From: Microtetraspora sp. NBRC 16547
GTDB taxonomy: Bacteria; Actinomycetota; Actinomycetes; Streptosporangiales; Streptosporangiaceae
DNA length: 64,000 nucleotides
Direction: 5' to 3'
Assembly: GCF_030268965.1 (NCBI RefSeq)
Contig: NZ_BSSE01000016.1
Location: forward strand, 1-64,000
Shown here: piece after piece, positions 8,826 to 16,644 of the stretch
Layout of the letters: the number at the start of each line of letters is the position of its first letter
Position numbering within the stretch: the first letter of the stretch is position 1
Notes under the pieces: generated by a model
Seen by the model: only the letters and a program-made list of their open reading frames with translations
Told to the model about the DNA's origin: nothing
Database searches by the model: none
Made by a program: the position numbers and the translations under genes

Positions 8826-9725
8826 ATGGATCCCAGCCCTCCCGTGCGCGATATCCGGTGCTTCGCGCTTGTCGCGCGGCACCGCAGCTTCTCGCGGGCG
8901 GCGGCGGAGATGGGCATGTCTCAGCCGGCGATGAGCCAGGCGATCGCCCGGCTCGAACGCGCGCTGCGGCTCCGCCTGTTCGAGCGGACCAGCCGGGAGG
9001 TACGGCTGTCGCCGTCCGGGGCCGCGCTCCTGCCGCGGGCGGAGGCGCTGCTGGAGACGGCGGACGCCTTCGGCGCCGAGGCCGTCCGGCTGGCGGCGGC
9101 GCAGCGGCCGGCGATCCGGCTGGCGTACGCGCCGCTCGTCGGCGGCCTCGCGGCACGGGTCGCCCGGCGGCTGGCCCGCCGCCGACCGGCGATCGGCGTG
9201 GAGCTGCGGGCCGCGGGCTGGAGCGCCGCCACCGCCGCCCTGGAGGCCGGAGACGTGTCCGCGGCGATCCTCGCGGCTCCGTTCCCGCTGGGGCTCACCA
9301 CCGCCGCGCGGTTCCACGTACCGGTCGGCCACCTGGCGGTCCCGGCGGGGGATCCGCTCGCGACGGCGGCGACGGTCCGTCCGGAGCGGCTGGCCGGGCG
9401 TCGCGTCCTGGCGCCGCGCGACCGCCCGCCGGGTGGCATGTGGTCCCGGCTCGCCAGCCTGCTGGGCGGGGCGCACCGGCTCCATGCGGTGGCGGACGAG
9501 ATCGACGACTTCGCCGCGGCGCTCGACCTCGTCGCGGCCGGCGTCGGGCTGCTGCCGGTGCCGCAGCTGGTCGTGGGCTCGATCCGCCGCCACGACGTGC
9601 GCTTCGTGCCGTTCGACGCCGGTGACCTGCGCATGACGTACGGGCTCGGGTGGCATCCGGACCGGGTCTCCGGCGAGCTGATGGCTCTGGCCCAGACGGT
9701 CCAGGAGTCGCTCTGGACGAGATAG
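8826..9725 (+). CDS. LysR-family transcriptional regulator, probably controlling metE
   Basis: 299 aa, standard LysR length. The N-terminal winged helix contains FALVARHRSFSRAAAEMGMS and QPAMSQAIARLERAL. The C-terminal part is a two-lobed substrate-binding domain (IRLAYAPLVGGLAARVARRL onward). It is divergent from the methyltransferase gene; their shared 87-bp gap holds a perfect T-N11-A dyad, and a related box precedes metE. In enterobacteria MetR, also LysR type, is divergently placed near metE and senses homocysteine. The same role here is inference from the operator pair, not from protein similarity. Confidence 0.88.
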   Translation: MDPSPPVRDIRCFALVARHRSFSRAAAEMGMSQPAMSQAIARLERALRLRLFERTSREVRLSPSGAALLPRAEALLETADAFGAEAVRLAAAQRPAIRLAYAPLVGGLAARVARRLARRRPAIGVELRAAGWSAATAALEAGDVSAAILAAPFPLGLTTAARFHVPVGHLAVPAGDPLATAATVRPERLAGRRVLAPRDRPPGGMWSRLASLLGGAHRLHAVADEIDDFAAALDLVAAGVGLLPVPQLVVGSIRRHDVRFVPFDAGDLRMTYGLGWHPDRVSGELMALAQTVQESLWTR

Positions 9726-9815
9726 CCGAGCCATGCCGGTACGCGCGGCGACGGTCGTCGTGCGGAGCCGCACTGAAAGCCGGAGCGACGGCGAGCGCCG
9801 GTCGCCGGTCGCCGG

Positions 9816-10322
9816 TCAGGGCAGCGGGAGCTCCAGGGTGATCGTCATGTGTTCGCTCGCCTCGACGCCGACGGAGTAGACCCCGCGCATCGCCGCGACC
9901 TGGGCGCGCAGGCGGCTCGCGGCGGCCTCGGCCTCGGCGGCGCCGCGGACGGAGCGTCCCCCGGCGCTGCCCCCGGCACTGCCCCTGGCCTTCGGCCTGG
10001 TGGAGGCCTGGTCGCCGCCCCGGCCGCCGGTGCCGCCGGTGTCCGTGCGGCCGTCGCGGGAGACCGTCAGCCTCAGCGTCCTGCCGGTGGTCATCGCGAC
10101 GGAGACCTCCCGCGCGTCCTCCACGCGGGCGAGCGCGTCCACCAGGATCCGGTAGGCGAGCCGGGCGAGCTCGTCCGGCACCTCCTTCGTCGGCAGCGCC
10201 CACACCTCGACGGGAACAGCCGCGCGTTCCGCCCACCCGGCCAGGAGCGATTCCACCGCCTGCCCGAGATCGCGTCCGGTGACGTCTCCTTCCGGTGCGG
10301 ACGCATCGAAGATCGATGTCAT
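9816..10322 (-). CDS. Degenerate histidine-kinase-like ATPase domain protein
   Basis: 168 aa. The order of segments follows the ATP-binding half of NarL-type sensor kinases: AYRILVDALARVEDAREVSV corresponds to the N-box helix (normally ..EALTNVxKHA), LRLTVSRDGRTD to the G1 strand, and the end (MRGVYSVGVEASEH..LELPLP) to the last strands. The N-box Asn and the glycine-rich G-boxes are missing, and the middle is a low-complexity Gly/Ser/Arg linker. Catalysis is therefore unlikely; it may be a binding partner. Start at 10322 is supported by AAAGGGA. No response regulator is adjacent. Confidence 0.65.
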   Translation of the reverse strand: MTSIFDASAPEGDVTGRDLGQAVESLLAGWAERAAVPVEVWALPTKEVPDELARLAYRILVDALARVEDAREVSVAMTTGRTLRLTVSRDGRTDTGGTGGRGGDQASTRPKARGSAGGSAGGRSVRGAAEAEAAASRLRAQVAAMRGVYSVGVEASEHMTITLELPLP

Positions 10323-10458
10323 GTCGTTCCCTTTCATGAGCACACCGCATGTGGTCGGCACGGGTGTCGTGCCAGAGCGTCACCGCCCCTTGGTCCGGTA
10401 TTCCGGAATTGAACGATTGTGCCGAATAGGGGTGATCTCGTGTGCGAAGTCCCGCTAA

Positions 10459-10908
10459 CTAGGGCGTATGGTCCCGACGATTTGGAACATGGCCGGGACG
10501 CGTTCCGGCGAGCCGGACCAGACGCAGTACCGCGGCCAGGCCGTCCGGGGTGCCCGGCCAGTGCCGTACGAGCGCGTCCGGGCCGGCCCGGCGGATGACG
10601 GAACGCAGCACGGCGGCGACCACGATGGCGTCGTCCGCGTAGCCGAGCACCGGGACGAAGTCGGGGATCAGGTCGATGGGCAGGGCCAGATAGGCCAGGA
10701 GCAGCCACAGGCGCACGCGCACACCGCGCGGCAGGTCGGGATCGCGGGCGAGGCGGGTGACCAGGCGGAGCAGGTCGGGAAGCAGGCGGACCGCCTCACC
10801 CAGAGTGCCGCCCTTCGGCCGGACGATCGCGAGGAAGATCACGAGGACCAGCCAGAGCAGCAGCAGGCCCCCGATGACACCGAGCATGACGATCACAGGG
10901 GTGGGCAC
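10459..10908 (-). CDS. YkvA-like DUF1232 membrane protein
   Basis: 149 aa. An N-terminal membrane helix (IVMLGVIGGLLLLWLVLVIF) is followed by the DUF1232 core: RVRLWLLLAYLALPIDLIPD and FVPVLGYADDAIVVAAVLR. The LPIDLIPD..P..G..DD signature is diagnostic of the YkvA family. Function is unknown; members are small membrane proteins in many bacteria. The last 20 residues are charged and variable. Monocistronic and divergent from the GDPD gene. Confidence 0.85.
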   Translation of the reverse strand: MPTPVIVMLGVIGGLLLLWLVLVIFLAIVRPKGGTLGEAVRLLPDLLRLVTRLARDPDLPRGVRVRLWLLLAYLALPIDLIPDFVPVLGYADDAIVVAAVLRSVIRRAGPDALVRHWPGTPDGLAAVLRLVRLAGTRPGHVPNRRDHTP

Positions 10909-11242
10909 GGCGCTGACCTCGCGATGGTGGATTCAGGCGGGCGGTGGTCCGATGGGGAGCGCCGTCACGGTGGTCCCGATACGCACCGTGCCGAGGGTAC
11001 GCGGCAGGGCCGGGTGCGGTCTCGGTCCTTTACGGCATGGCCTGGCCGGCGGCGGACCGGCCGCGCCACGCCGGCCGCTCCGCCCCGAGTCCGCTCCGTT
11101 CTCCTTGATCATCCGCGAGCCCGCCAACAGCCTGCCCCATGCGGATTTGGCGGACGTCCTCCGTTTGGGGGCACGCGTGAGGACGAACAGGGCGAGGATG
11201 GCCGACGCGGAGAGGACGACCAGGACGGAGAGGACGCTCACG
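10909..11242. other. Divergent intergenic region between YkvA-like gene and GDPD gene
   Basis: About 330 bp. Open frames on both strands run through it, but none has a ribosome binding site or a recognisable domain. The minus-strand frame at 10933-11289 owes its hydrophobic start to being antisense to Lys codons of the GDPD signal peptide. It should hold both promoters; no convincing -10/-35 was identified. Confidence 0.5.
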
Positions 11243-12112
11243 ATGAAGCCCGCGAACAAGCCCGCGAAGAAGCCCATGATGAAGCCCAAGATGACCGTCG
11301 GCGTGGCGGTGACGACGGCCGCCCTCGCGGCCGGGGCACTGGTGAACGTCTCACCCGCCGCGGCCTCCGGCGTACGGGCCTCTGGCGTACGGGCCGGGGC
11401 GGCCGCGCTGCCGTCCTGCCCGCTGGTCTTCGGGCATGGCGGTTACCCCGAGGGCGCGGACGCCTGGGCGAAGGACCAGGTGCGCCAGCCCAACAACATC
11501 CGCGCCGTCAATGACCAGAAGGCCTGGGGAGCCGACGGCGTCGAGGCCGACGTCCAGCTCACGCGGGAGGGGACCAAGGCCGTGATGTGGCACAACACCT
11601 CCACCAACGGGCTGACCGGTCCCAAGCAGAACATCACCGATATCTGGTGGGCGGCCGGCGCCGGGAACCTGCGTGATCGTCGCATCGCGCGTGGTCCGTA
11701 CAAGGGTGAGCAGGTCTACTCGCTCCGGCAGTGGCTGGACCACGTGCGATCCCAGGGGTTGATCGCCCTGCTGGAGATCAAGCCGGAGACGAGGGCCATC
11801 CTCAGCGCCCCCGCGTACTCGGCGAATGCCTGGAAGGAGATCTCGGATCCGATCAAGGAGCGGCAGGGATCCCAGCGGATCCTGGTCTATTCGCAGGACT
11901 CCTGGATTCAGGGGGAACTGGCGAAGCGCCACCCCACGCTTCTGAAGGGATCCGCTGCCCGGTGGACCGACAGCGTGGCCTGGAACGAGCCAGCCCCCGC
12001 CTGGAGCGGAAACGTGCTCCAGTGGCAGGCCGTGCTCAATCAGGCCCCGCAGAGCGTGATGACGAACTACACGAAGGACTATCGGGCCTGGCTGAAGGGC
12101 AAGTGCCGGTAA
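11243..12112 (+). CDS. Secreted glycerophosphodiester phosphodiesterase-like protein
   Basis: 289 aa. Signal peptide with an unusually Lys/Pro-rich n-region (MKPANKPAKKPMMKPKM), hydrophobic TVGVAVTTAALAAGALV and Ala-rich cleavage region. The mature part follows the GDPD TIM barrel: FGHGGYPEGAD in the position of the usual HRG, GADGVEADVQLTREG (metal-binding Glu/Asp), MWHN and LLEIKPET. GDPDs hydrolyse glycerophosphodiesters to glycerol-3-phosphate; secreted ones scavenge phosphate or turn over teichoic acids. The change of HRG to HGG at the first motif is unusual. Start at 11243 has GGAGAGGA at 11227-11234. Confidence 0.85.
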   Translation: MKPANKPAKKPMMKPKMTVGVAVTTAALAAGALVNVSPAAASGVRASGVRAGAAALPSCPLVFGHGGYPEGADAWAKDQVRQPNNIRAVNDQKAWGADGVEADVQLTREGTKAVMWHNTSTNGLTGPKQNITDIWWAAGAGNLRDRRIARGPYKGEQVYSLRQWLDHVRSQGLIALLEIKPETRAILSAPAYSANAWKEISDPIKERQGSQRILVYSQDSWIQGELAKRHPTLLKGSAARWTDSVAWNEPAPAWSGNVLQWQAVLNQAPQSVMTNYTKDYRAWLKGKCR

Positions 12113-12170
12113 CGGCTCCGCGGGTGATCTCGCACCGAACTATTTCCCGAGACGCGGCATCGAACAGTGC

Positions 12171-12896
12171 ATGATCGGAAAAATTGGTAAAGGTGCCGCA
12201 CTTGCCTCGGCGTTCGTGACCGCGTCAGTGATGGCGCCCGTGCTCGTCCCCGCGCTGGGCGGGGCGGGTACGGCGCAGGCGGAGACGATCAAGATCCCCA
12301 AGGGTTTCCTGCTGAGCGAACCCAGGGCCACCAGGTCGCTCTCCCCCGTAGAGGCGTTCGAAGAATGGTGGGAGATCAGCGACAAGCTGTCCAGGCCGCT
12401 TGAGCTCGACCCGTGCGGCTCCAAGAAGAAGCCCCGCGACGGCCGCGTCGCGATGCGCACCGTTGTGCAGGGGACCAGTGGTCCCTCATATTTCAGCGAG
12501 CAACTCGTGCTCTATCGGAACGTCGAGGCCGCCAAGGCCGCGCTCGACCGGCTCCGGGTGGATGTGAAGCGGTGTGCCAAGGGGAAGCCGCCGGTGCAGG
12601 CGCTCGTAGGGGTGCGACACCGCTATGTCGGCACGAGCATCCGCGTCGGCGACGAGGCACTGCTGGTCAAGGGATATTCCTATGACAAGGGATGGCGTGA
12701 GCCGGTCGGCGGAGGACGTTACGTCGTCGCCCGCAGAGGGAGCGCGCTGATCCTTTTCACCGCCGACGACTACTACCAGGTCGACGAAACGGTCAAGACG
12801 CTCGTCGGGGAGACGAAGAAGATGGCGAAGAAGGTCTGCGGCCTCCCCGGAGTGTGCGAACCGGAGCCGATCACGCTTCCCGACCAGACCGCGTAG
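12171..12896 (+). CDS. Secreted protein of unknown function
   Basis: 241 aa. Signal peptide MIGKIGKGAALASAFVTASV with cleavage near AQA-E (about residue 37). The mature domain has a PknH-sensor-like feel: a pair of Cys residues (DPCG, KRCAK, later KVCGLPGVCEP), the YRNVEAAKAALDRL helix, and GSALILFTADDYY before the last helix. I cannot name the family with confidence. No SD is obvious before the ATG. It lies 58 bp after the GDPD gene on the same strand. Confidence 0.7.
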   Translation: MIGKIGKGAALASAFVTASVMAPVLVPALGGAGTAQAETIKIPKGFLLSEPRATRSLSPVEAFEEWWEISDKLSRPLELDPCGSKKKPRDGRVAMRTVVQGTSGPSYFSEQLVLYRNVEAAKAALDRLRVDVKRCAKGKPPVQALVGVRHRYVGTSIRVGDEALLVKGYSYDKGWREPVGGGRYVVARRGSALILFTADDYYQVDETVKTLVGETKKMAKKVCGLPGVCEPEPITLPDQTA

Positions 12897-12944
12897 CTTT
12901 CCCGGACTCCGCACTTCACGCACCGGCGACCGATGCCGACCGAC

Positions 12945-13045
12945 CGGCGCGACCGGGTGAGCAGGAAGATGTTCGACACGGACGAGGGGAACCCGGCCAC
13001 CACCTGCGTGAAGATCAGGAGGGACATGCCGTTCCCGACGGCACG
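12945..13045 (-). pseudogene. Fragment of a SecY-like gene
   Basis: On the minus strand this stretch encodes AVGNGMSLLIFTQVVAGFP followed by SSVSNIFLLT. GVGNGMSLLIF is the conserved SecY segment. Only about 30 codons remain, without start, flanking domains or stop of their own. It is a relic lying between a secreted-protein gene and the CDP-alcohol phosphotransferase gene. Confidence 0.55.
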
Positions 13046-13062
13046 GCGGGAGGGGCGAGTGC

Positions 13063-13995
13063 TCAGTTCGCGGCCGGGGCCTCCACCTGAGCGGACGTCG
13101 CCCTGATCTCGGCGAGCGCTCGGACGAGGTCCCGGGACGACAGCCAGAGCTTGTACATGATCGCGGCCTCGAAGACGAGCAGAAGGGCCGCCGCGCCGAT
13201 GGTGACCGGGACGATGAGGCCGAGCAGCGGGCCGATGATGAACACCGCCATCTGGAACTCGATGCCGCTGACCAGGTGGGTGCGGACCCGGTGGTCGCGC
13301 AGCCACTCGCGGACGCCGATGTACCAGGCGAAGCGTGTGCGGAACTCCTCCTGCAGGTCGACGACGTCCAGCGTGCGAAGCCTGATCTCGTCGGCGTCGA
13401 GATCGGGATCGAGGTCGAGGTCCAGATCGGGGTCCTCACGGAGCAGGCGCGCAGGCAGGGACGATGAATTGGCCGTGGCCGACTCGTCGTACGCGTTCTT
13501 CAGCGTGCGGCGCATCTGGCGCCGGACCTTCGCCACCTGGAGAGCGTCGACATAGCGCAGCATGTCGAGGAAGACGATCCCGATGCCGAGGACCAGGTAG
13601 AGCGCCTGGTCGGTCGCCTGGTACTGCCCCCACATCAGGGCGAAAGCGCAGGTGAGCACCCGGATCCGGTCGAAGACGTAGTCCAGCCAGCCGCCCAGGA
13701 CGGTTCCCGTGCCCTTGAGGCGGGCGATCTTCCCGTCCATGCAGTCGAGCACGAAGCTCAGGTGGTAGAGGGCCGCCCCGGCGAGCAGCCAGGCCCGATC
13801 CGCCGTCAGGAAGCACCCGGCCGACCCCAGGCCGAGCAGGAAGGCACCCCAGGTGATCTGGTTGGGGGTGATCGAGGTACGGTTCGCGGTCCCGACCACC
13901 AGTCGGCCCGCGAGCGGGTCCACCAGGAACACCGTCCACCAGGCGTCCCGTGCCTTGTAGGTCCGCGACCGTACGTCGTCCAATGTGAACTTCAT
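13063..13995 (-). CDS. CDP-alcohol phosphatidyltransferase family protein
   Basis: 310 aa integral membrane enzyme. It carries the complete family motif D-x2-D-G-x2-A-R-x8-G-x3-D-x3-D: DCMDGKIARLKG, then GGWLDYVFDR (about residues 84-109). Such enzymes join a CDP-linked lipid or sugar alcohol to a second alcohol to make a phospholipid or phosphodiester polyol. An acidic insert (EDPDLDLDLDPDLDADE, about 187-203) before the C-terminal helices is unusual. The substrate cannot be read from the sequence. A small acidic ORF lies 130 bp upstream on the same strand. Confidence 0.88.
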   Translation of the reverse strand: MKFTLDDVRSRTYKARDAWWTVFLVDPLAGRLVVGTANRTSITPNQITWGAFLLGLGSAGCFLTADRAWLLAGAALYHLSFVLDCMDGKIARLKGTGTVLGGWLDYVFDRIRVLTCAFALMWGQYQATDQALYLVLGIGIVFLDMLRYVDALQVAKVRRQMRRTLKNAYDESATANSSSLPARLLREDPDLDLDLDPDLDADEIRLRTLDVVDLQEEFRTRFAWYIGVREWLRDHRVRTHLVSGIEFQMAVFIIGPLLGLIVPVTIGAAALLLVFEAAIMYKLWLSSRDLVRALAEIRATSAQVEAPAAN

Positions 13996-14125
13996 GCAGA
14001 GAAAACCTCTTGATCTGGTTCTGCCGCAGAGCTGCTGGGGGCCCAGGCGATCCGCGCGATTCCGTCGACGATGAAATGGCGATAAATTATGTCAATTCCC
14101 GTTGTGGTGGGATGGGTCGGGAATG

Positions 14126-14317
14126 TCAGAATTCATCATCCAGATCGTCCGGATCATCCGTCTCGTCCAGATATTCGTCCAGGTCGAGCGCGTGCGAGTC
14201 GTCCCCCAGGTGCGGGTCGTCGTCGGCTCCGAACAGCACTGCCATTTGCCGGAAAATCATCTTGAGCACCCAACTCGGTATCTTGGATGGCGTTTCGTTG
14301 AACTCTTCGCTATCCAT
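14126..14317 (-). CDS. Small very acidic protein, unknown
   Basis: 63 aa. The first 30 residues contain an amphipathic stretch SWVLKMIFRQMAVLFG. The second half is almost only Asp/Glu with Leu and Tyr (DDDPHLGDDSHALDLDEYL, then an Asp-rich end). Third-position GC is about 70%, lower than neighbours but above background for this AT-richer stretch. The SD is weak. It precedes the CDP-alcohol gene, which itself has an Asp-rich insert. Could be a real small protein or a chance frame; no family recognised. Confidence 0.45.
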   Translation of the reverse strand: MDSEEFNETPSKIPSWVLKMIFRQMAVLFGADDDPHLGDDSHALDLDEYLDETDDPDDLDDEF

Positions 14318-14595
14318 TCATTAGCTCACGGAATTTCGTCGCTCGCACGACGTTTCGCCGCGAACTCGCCCCTTTTTTCCGGCGAGCCCTTCCCGTGCCG
14401 GTCGCCACACCCGCCGCGGAAGGCCGTGGGAAGGCCGTGGGAGAGCCGGACGAGATCGCCGCGGGAAGCCGACGACCGTGCCGGCTCCCGATCAGCCGAA
14501 CCCACGGTCCCGTCCTGGTCCCGCGACCGCCCGGCAGCCTCTACACGCCGAAGGCCGGGGAAGGAATGTCGGCGCCCTGCACCAGACTGGGCGGA

Positions 14596-15054
14596 ATGAG
14601 CGATGATGTGCGGCTGAGGGACGTCGAAGACGCCGATCTGGAGCTGTTCTTCGAGCAGGAGCATGACCCCGAGACGGTCCGGCGGTCGAGGTTCACCCCC
14701 CGGGATCGGGAGGTCTTCATGACCCACTGGGCCACGAAGGTTCTCGGGGACTCCACCATTCTGGTGCAGACGGTCACCGTGGACGGCGAGCCGGCCGGCA
14801 ACGTCGTGTCCTGGTGGGAGCAGGACAGGCGCTTCATCGGATACGGCTTCGGCCGCCGGTTCTGGGGGCGAGGCATCGGCACCAAGGCGCTGACGCTCTT
14901 CCTGGAGCGGGAGCAGAGCCGGCCGCTCTACGCCGACCCCTTCACCGGGAACACCGGCTCGGTGCGGCTGCTGGAGAAGTGCGGCTTCGAGCGCGCCGGG
15001 ACGATCTGGCACGGCGAGAACGAGCACATCATGCTCGTGTTGCACGATAGCTAG
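14596..15054 (+). CDS. GNAT-family N-acetyltransferase
   Basis: 152 aa, normal length for a RimJ-type GNAT. Starts VRLRDVEDADLELFFEQEHD. The acetyl-CoA loop is GYGFGRRFWGRGIGTKAL (R/Q-x-x-G-x-G/A type), and the C-terminal part has FTGNTGSVRLLEKCGFER, typical of the RimJ/L subgroup. Transfers acetyl from acetyl-CoA to an amine; substrate unknown. The ATG at 14596 begins exactly where the family begins; an upstream in-frame start at 14395 would add 67 unrelated residues. It is convergent with thrS. Confidence 0.9.
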   Translation: MSDDVRLRDVEDADLELFFEQEHDPETVRRSRFTPRDREVFMTHWATKVLGDSTILVQTVTVDGEPAGNVVSWWEQDRRFIGYGFGRRFWGRGIGTKALTLFLEREQSRPLYADPFTGNTGSVRLLEKCGFERAGTIWHGENEHIMLVLHDS

Positions 15055-15101
15055 CCCGGCTCCCGGCGACGGCAGCGACGGCCTCCGCGGATCCCGTGTC
15101 T

Positions 15102-16331
15102 CTACGAGCAGGTGACGGTGTCCCACAGGTCGGTACGGCGAGCGTCGACGAGAGCGCCGATGCGGGCCAGGACCTCGGCGGCAGGCAGCGCGTCCAGGCG
15201 GCGTCCGTCACGCAGACGCAGGGCCACCTGGTCGTCGGCGGCCTCCTTCGCGCCGATCACCGCCTGGTAGGGCACGAGCCGGGCGGCCCTGACGCGGGCG
15301 CCCAGGCTGCCGTCGTCCGGCCCCGCGATCTGCGCGCGCAGCCCCAGGTCGGTGCATCGCCGTACGAGCGCCGCGGCCTGGGGCATCTCGGCGTCGGAGA
15401 CGGGGAGGACCACCAGTTGGGTGGGGGAGAGCCAGGCGGGGAAGGCGCCGCCGTGCAGTTCGATGAGATGCGCGACGACCCTTTCTATGCTGCCGATGAT
15501 GCTGCGGTGGACCATGACCGGCCGATGTTTGGCGCCGTCTGGGCCGATGTAGTGCAGATCGAACTGTTCGGGTTGGTGGAAGTCGACCTGAACGGTGGAC
15601 AAGGTGGCCTCGCGCCCGGCGCTGTCGGCGATCTGGATGTCGATCTTGGGACCGTAGAACGCCGCCTCTCCCTCGGCGGCCTCGTACGCCAGGCCGGAGC
15701 GGTCGAGGACATCGGTCAGCAGAGCGGCGGCCCGCTGCCACATCTCAGGGGCGGCGACGTACTTCCCGCCCGCCCCGGGGAGGGAGAGCCGGTAGCGGGC
15801 CGGGCGGATACCGAGGGCGTCGTATGCCCGGCGGATCATCTCCAGGGCCGCGGTCGCCTCACCGGCCACCTGGTCCAGGGTGCAGAAGATATGCGCGTCG
15901 TTCAGCTGGATCGCCCGTACGCGGGTCAGTCCGCCGAGCACGCCTGACAGCTCCGAGCGATACATCCCTCCCAACTCGGCGATCCGCAGGGGCAACTCGC
16001 GGTAACTGTGGGAGCGGGAGCGGTAGATCAGCGCGTGGTGGGGGCACAGGCTCGGCCGTAGGAGGACCTGCTCTCCCCCGAGGTCCATCGGGGGAAACAT
16101 GTCCTCGCTGTAGTGCGACCAGTGCCCGGAGATCTCGTACAGCTCCCGCTTGCCCAGCACGGGCGAGTACACGTGCCGGTAGCCCGCCCGACGCTCGGCG
16201 TCGCGGATGTACTCCTCCAGGGTGTGCCGCACGAGGGCGCCGTCGGGCAGCCAGTACGGCAGCCCCGCGCCGATCAAGGGGTCGGTGTCGAACAGGCCGA
16301 GCTCGCGACCGAGCTTGCGGTGATCATGCAT
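15102..16331 (-). CDS. thrS: Short (auxiliary) threonyl-tRNA synthetase
   Basis: 409 aa, against about 640-690 for housekeeping ThrRS. The TGS and editing (SAD) domains are absent. The class II catalytic core is intact: motif 1 GAGLPYWLPDGALVRHTLEE, motif 2 MYRSELSGVLGG..TRVRAIQ, motif 3 IERVVAHLIELHGG. All three zinc ligands are recognisable (LCPHH, NDAHIFC, PVMVHRSI). The C-terminal anticodon-binding domain follows (QLVVLPVSDAEMPQAAALV). Start at 16331 has GAGGAG. Upstream is a Thr-rich leader peptide and hairpin, so expression should rise when charged tRNA-Thr is short. A second, inducible, editing-free ThrRS suggests resistance to a ThrRS inhibitor or stress back-up. Confidence 0.93.
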   Translation of the reverse strand: MHDHRKLGRELGLFDTDPLIGAGLPYWLPDGALVRHTLEEYIRDAERRAGYRHVYSPVLGKRELYEISGHWSHYSEDMFPPMDLGGEQVLLRPSLCPHHALIYRSRSHSYRELPLRIAELGGMYRSELSGVLGGLTRVRAIQLNDAHIFCTLDQVAGEATAALEMIRRAYDALGIRPARYRLSLPGAGGKYVAAPEMWQRAAALLTDVLDRSGLAYEAAEGEAAFYGPKIDIQIADSAGREATLSTVQVDFHQPEQFDLHYIGPDGAKHRPVMVHRSIIGSIERVVAHLIELHGGAFPAWLSPTQLVVLPVSDAEMPQAAALVRRCTDLGLRAQIAGPDDGSLGARVRAARLVPYQAVIGAKEAADDQVALRLRDGRRLDALPAAEVLARIGALVDARRTDLWDTVTCS

Positions 16332-16371
16332 CGTGGTCTCCTCGCGGACGGTGAGGCGAGTGACCGAACGA

Positions 16372-16403
16372 CGAAGCCCCGGGGCACTCGCCCCGGGGCT
16401 TCG
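16372..16403 (-). terminator. Attenuator hairpin in the thrS leader
   Basis: CGAAGCCCCGGGGC and its exact complement form a 14-bp perfect stem with a 4-nt loop (GAGT on the transcript). It is followed by a T-containing stretch TCGTCGTTCGG-like rather than a long T-run. It sits 14 bp after the leader-peptide stop and 40 bp before the thrS start, the layout of a ribosome-controlled transcription attenuator. Confidence 0.8.
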
Positions 16404-16417
16404 GACTAAGGCATCTG

Positions 16418-16468
16418 TCAGCGCGCCGGGACACTCTCCGGCGTCGTCGTCATGGCAGCGCGCTTCAT
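16418..16468 (-). CDS. Threonine leader peptide of the thrS attenuator
   Basis: 16 codons, MKRAAMTTTPESVPAR, with three consecutive ACG threonine codons right after an internal Met. The stop is followed by the thrS hairpin. There is no SD, but a TAGCGT box ends 7 nt before the ATG, so the message is probably leaderless and begins at this ATG. When Thr-tRNA is short, ribosomes should stall on the Thr codons and favour an alternative fold over the terminator. Trp-rich versions of this design control the auxiliary, indolmycin-resistant trpS of Streptomyces. Confidence 0.75.
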   Translation of the reverse strand: MKRAAMTTTPESVPAR

Positions 16469-16475
16469 GTCGGCA

Positions 16476-16481
16476 ACGCTA
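16476..16481 (-). promoter_or_regulatory. -10 box of the thrS leader transcript
   Basis: TAGCGT on the minus strand (TANNNT consensus) with 7 nt to the leader ATG, predicting a leaderless start at the A of ATG. No clear -35 element was seen. Confidence 0.5.
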
Positions 16482-16644
16482 GCAGACGAATCGATCTCGA
16501 TGTGGTCGTTCTTCTCCCGGTCATCACCATCTTCGCGGCATCCGCCACCGTTCGCCGGGGGTCGTTTCACCGCGGTCAGTCAGCGATACGCGACTACTCC
16601 GGCCTGGCGGGATCGGGATGGGTAGAGAAGGGGCGCTTACCCTG

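Noticed and set aside
10933-11289. Minus-strand ORF starting with a hydrophobic helix
   Set aside because: Its hydrophobic start is the antisense of Lys/Pro codons in the GDPD signal peptide; the rest is unstructured and there is no SD.
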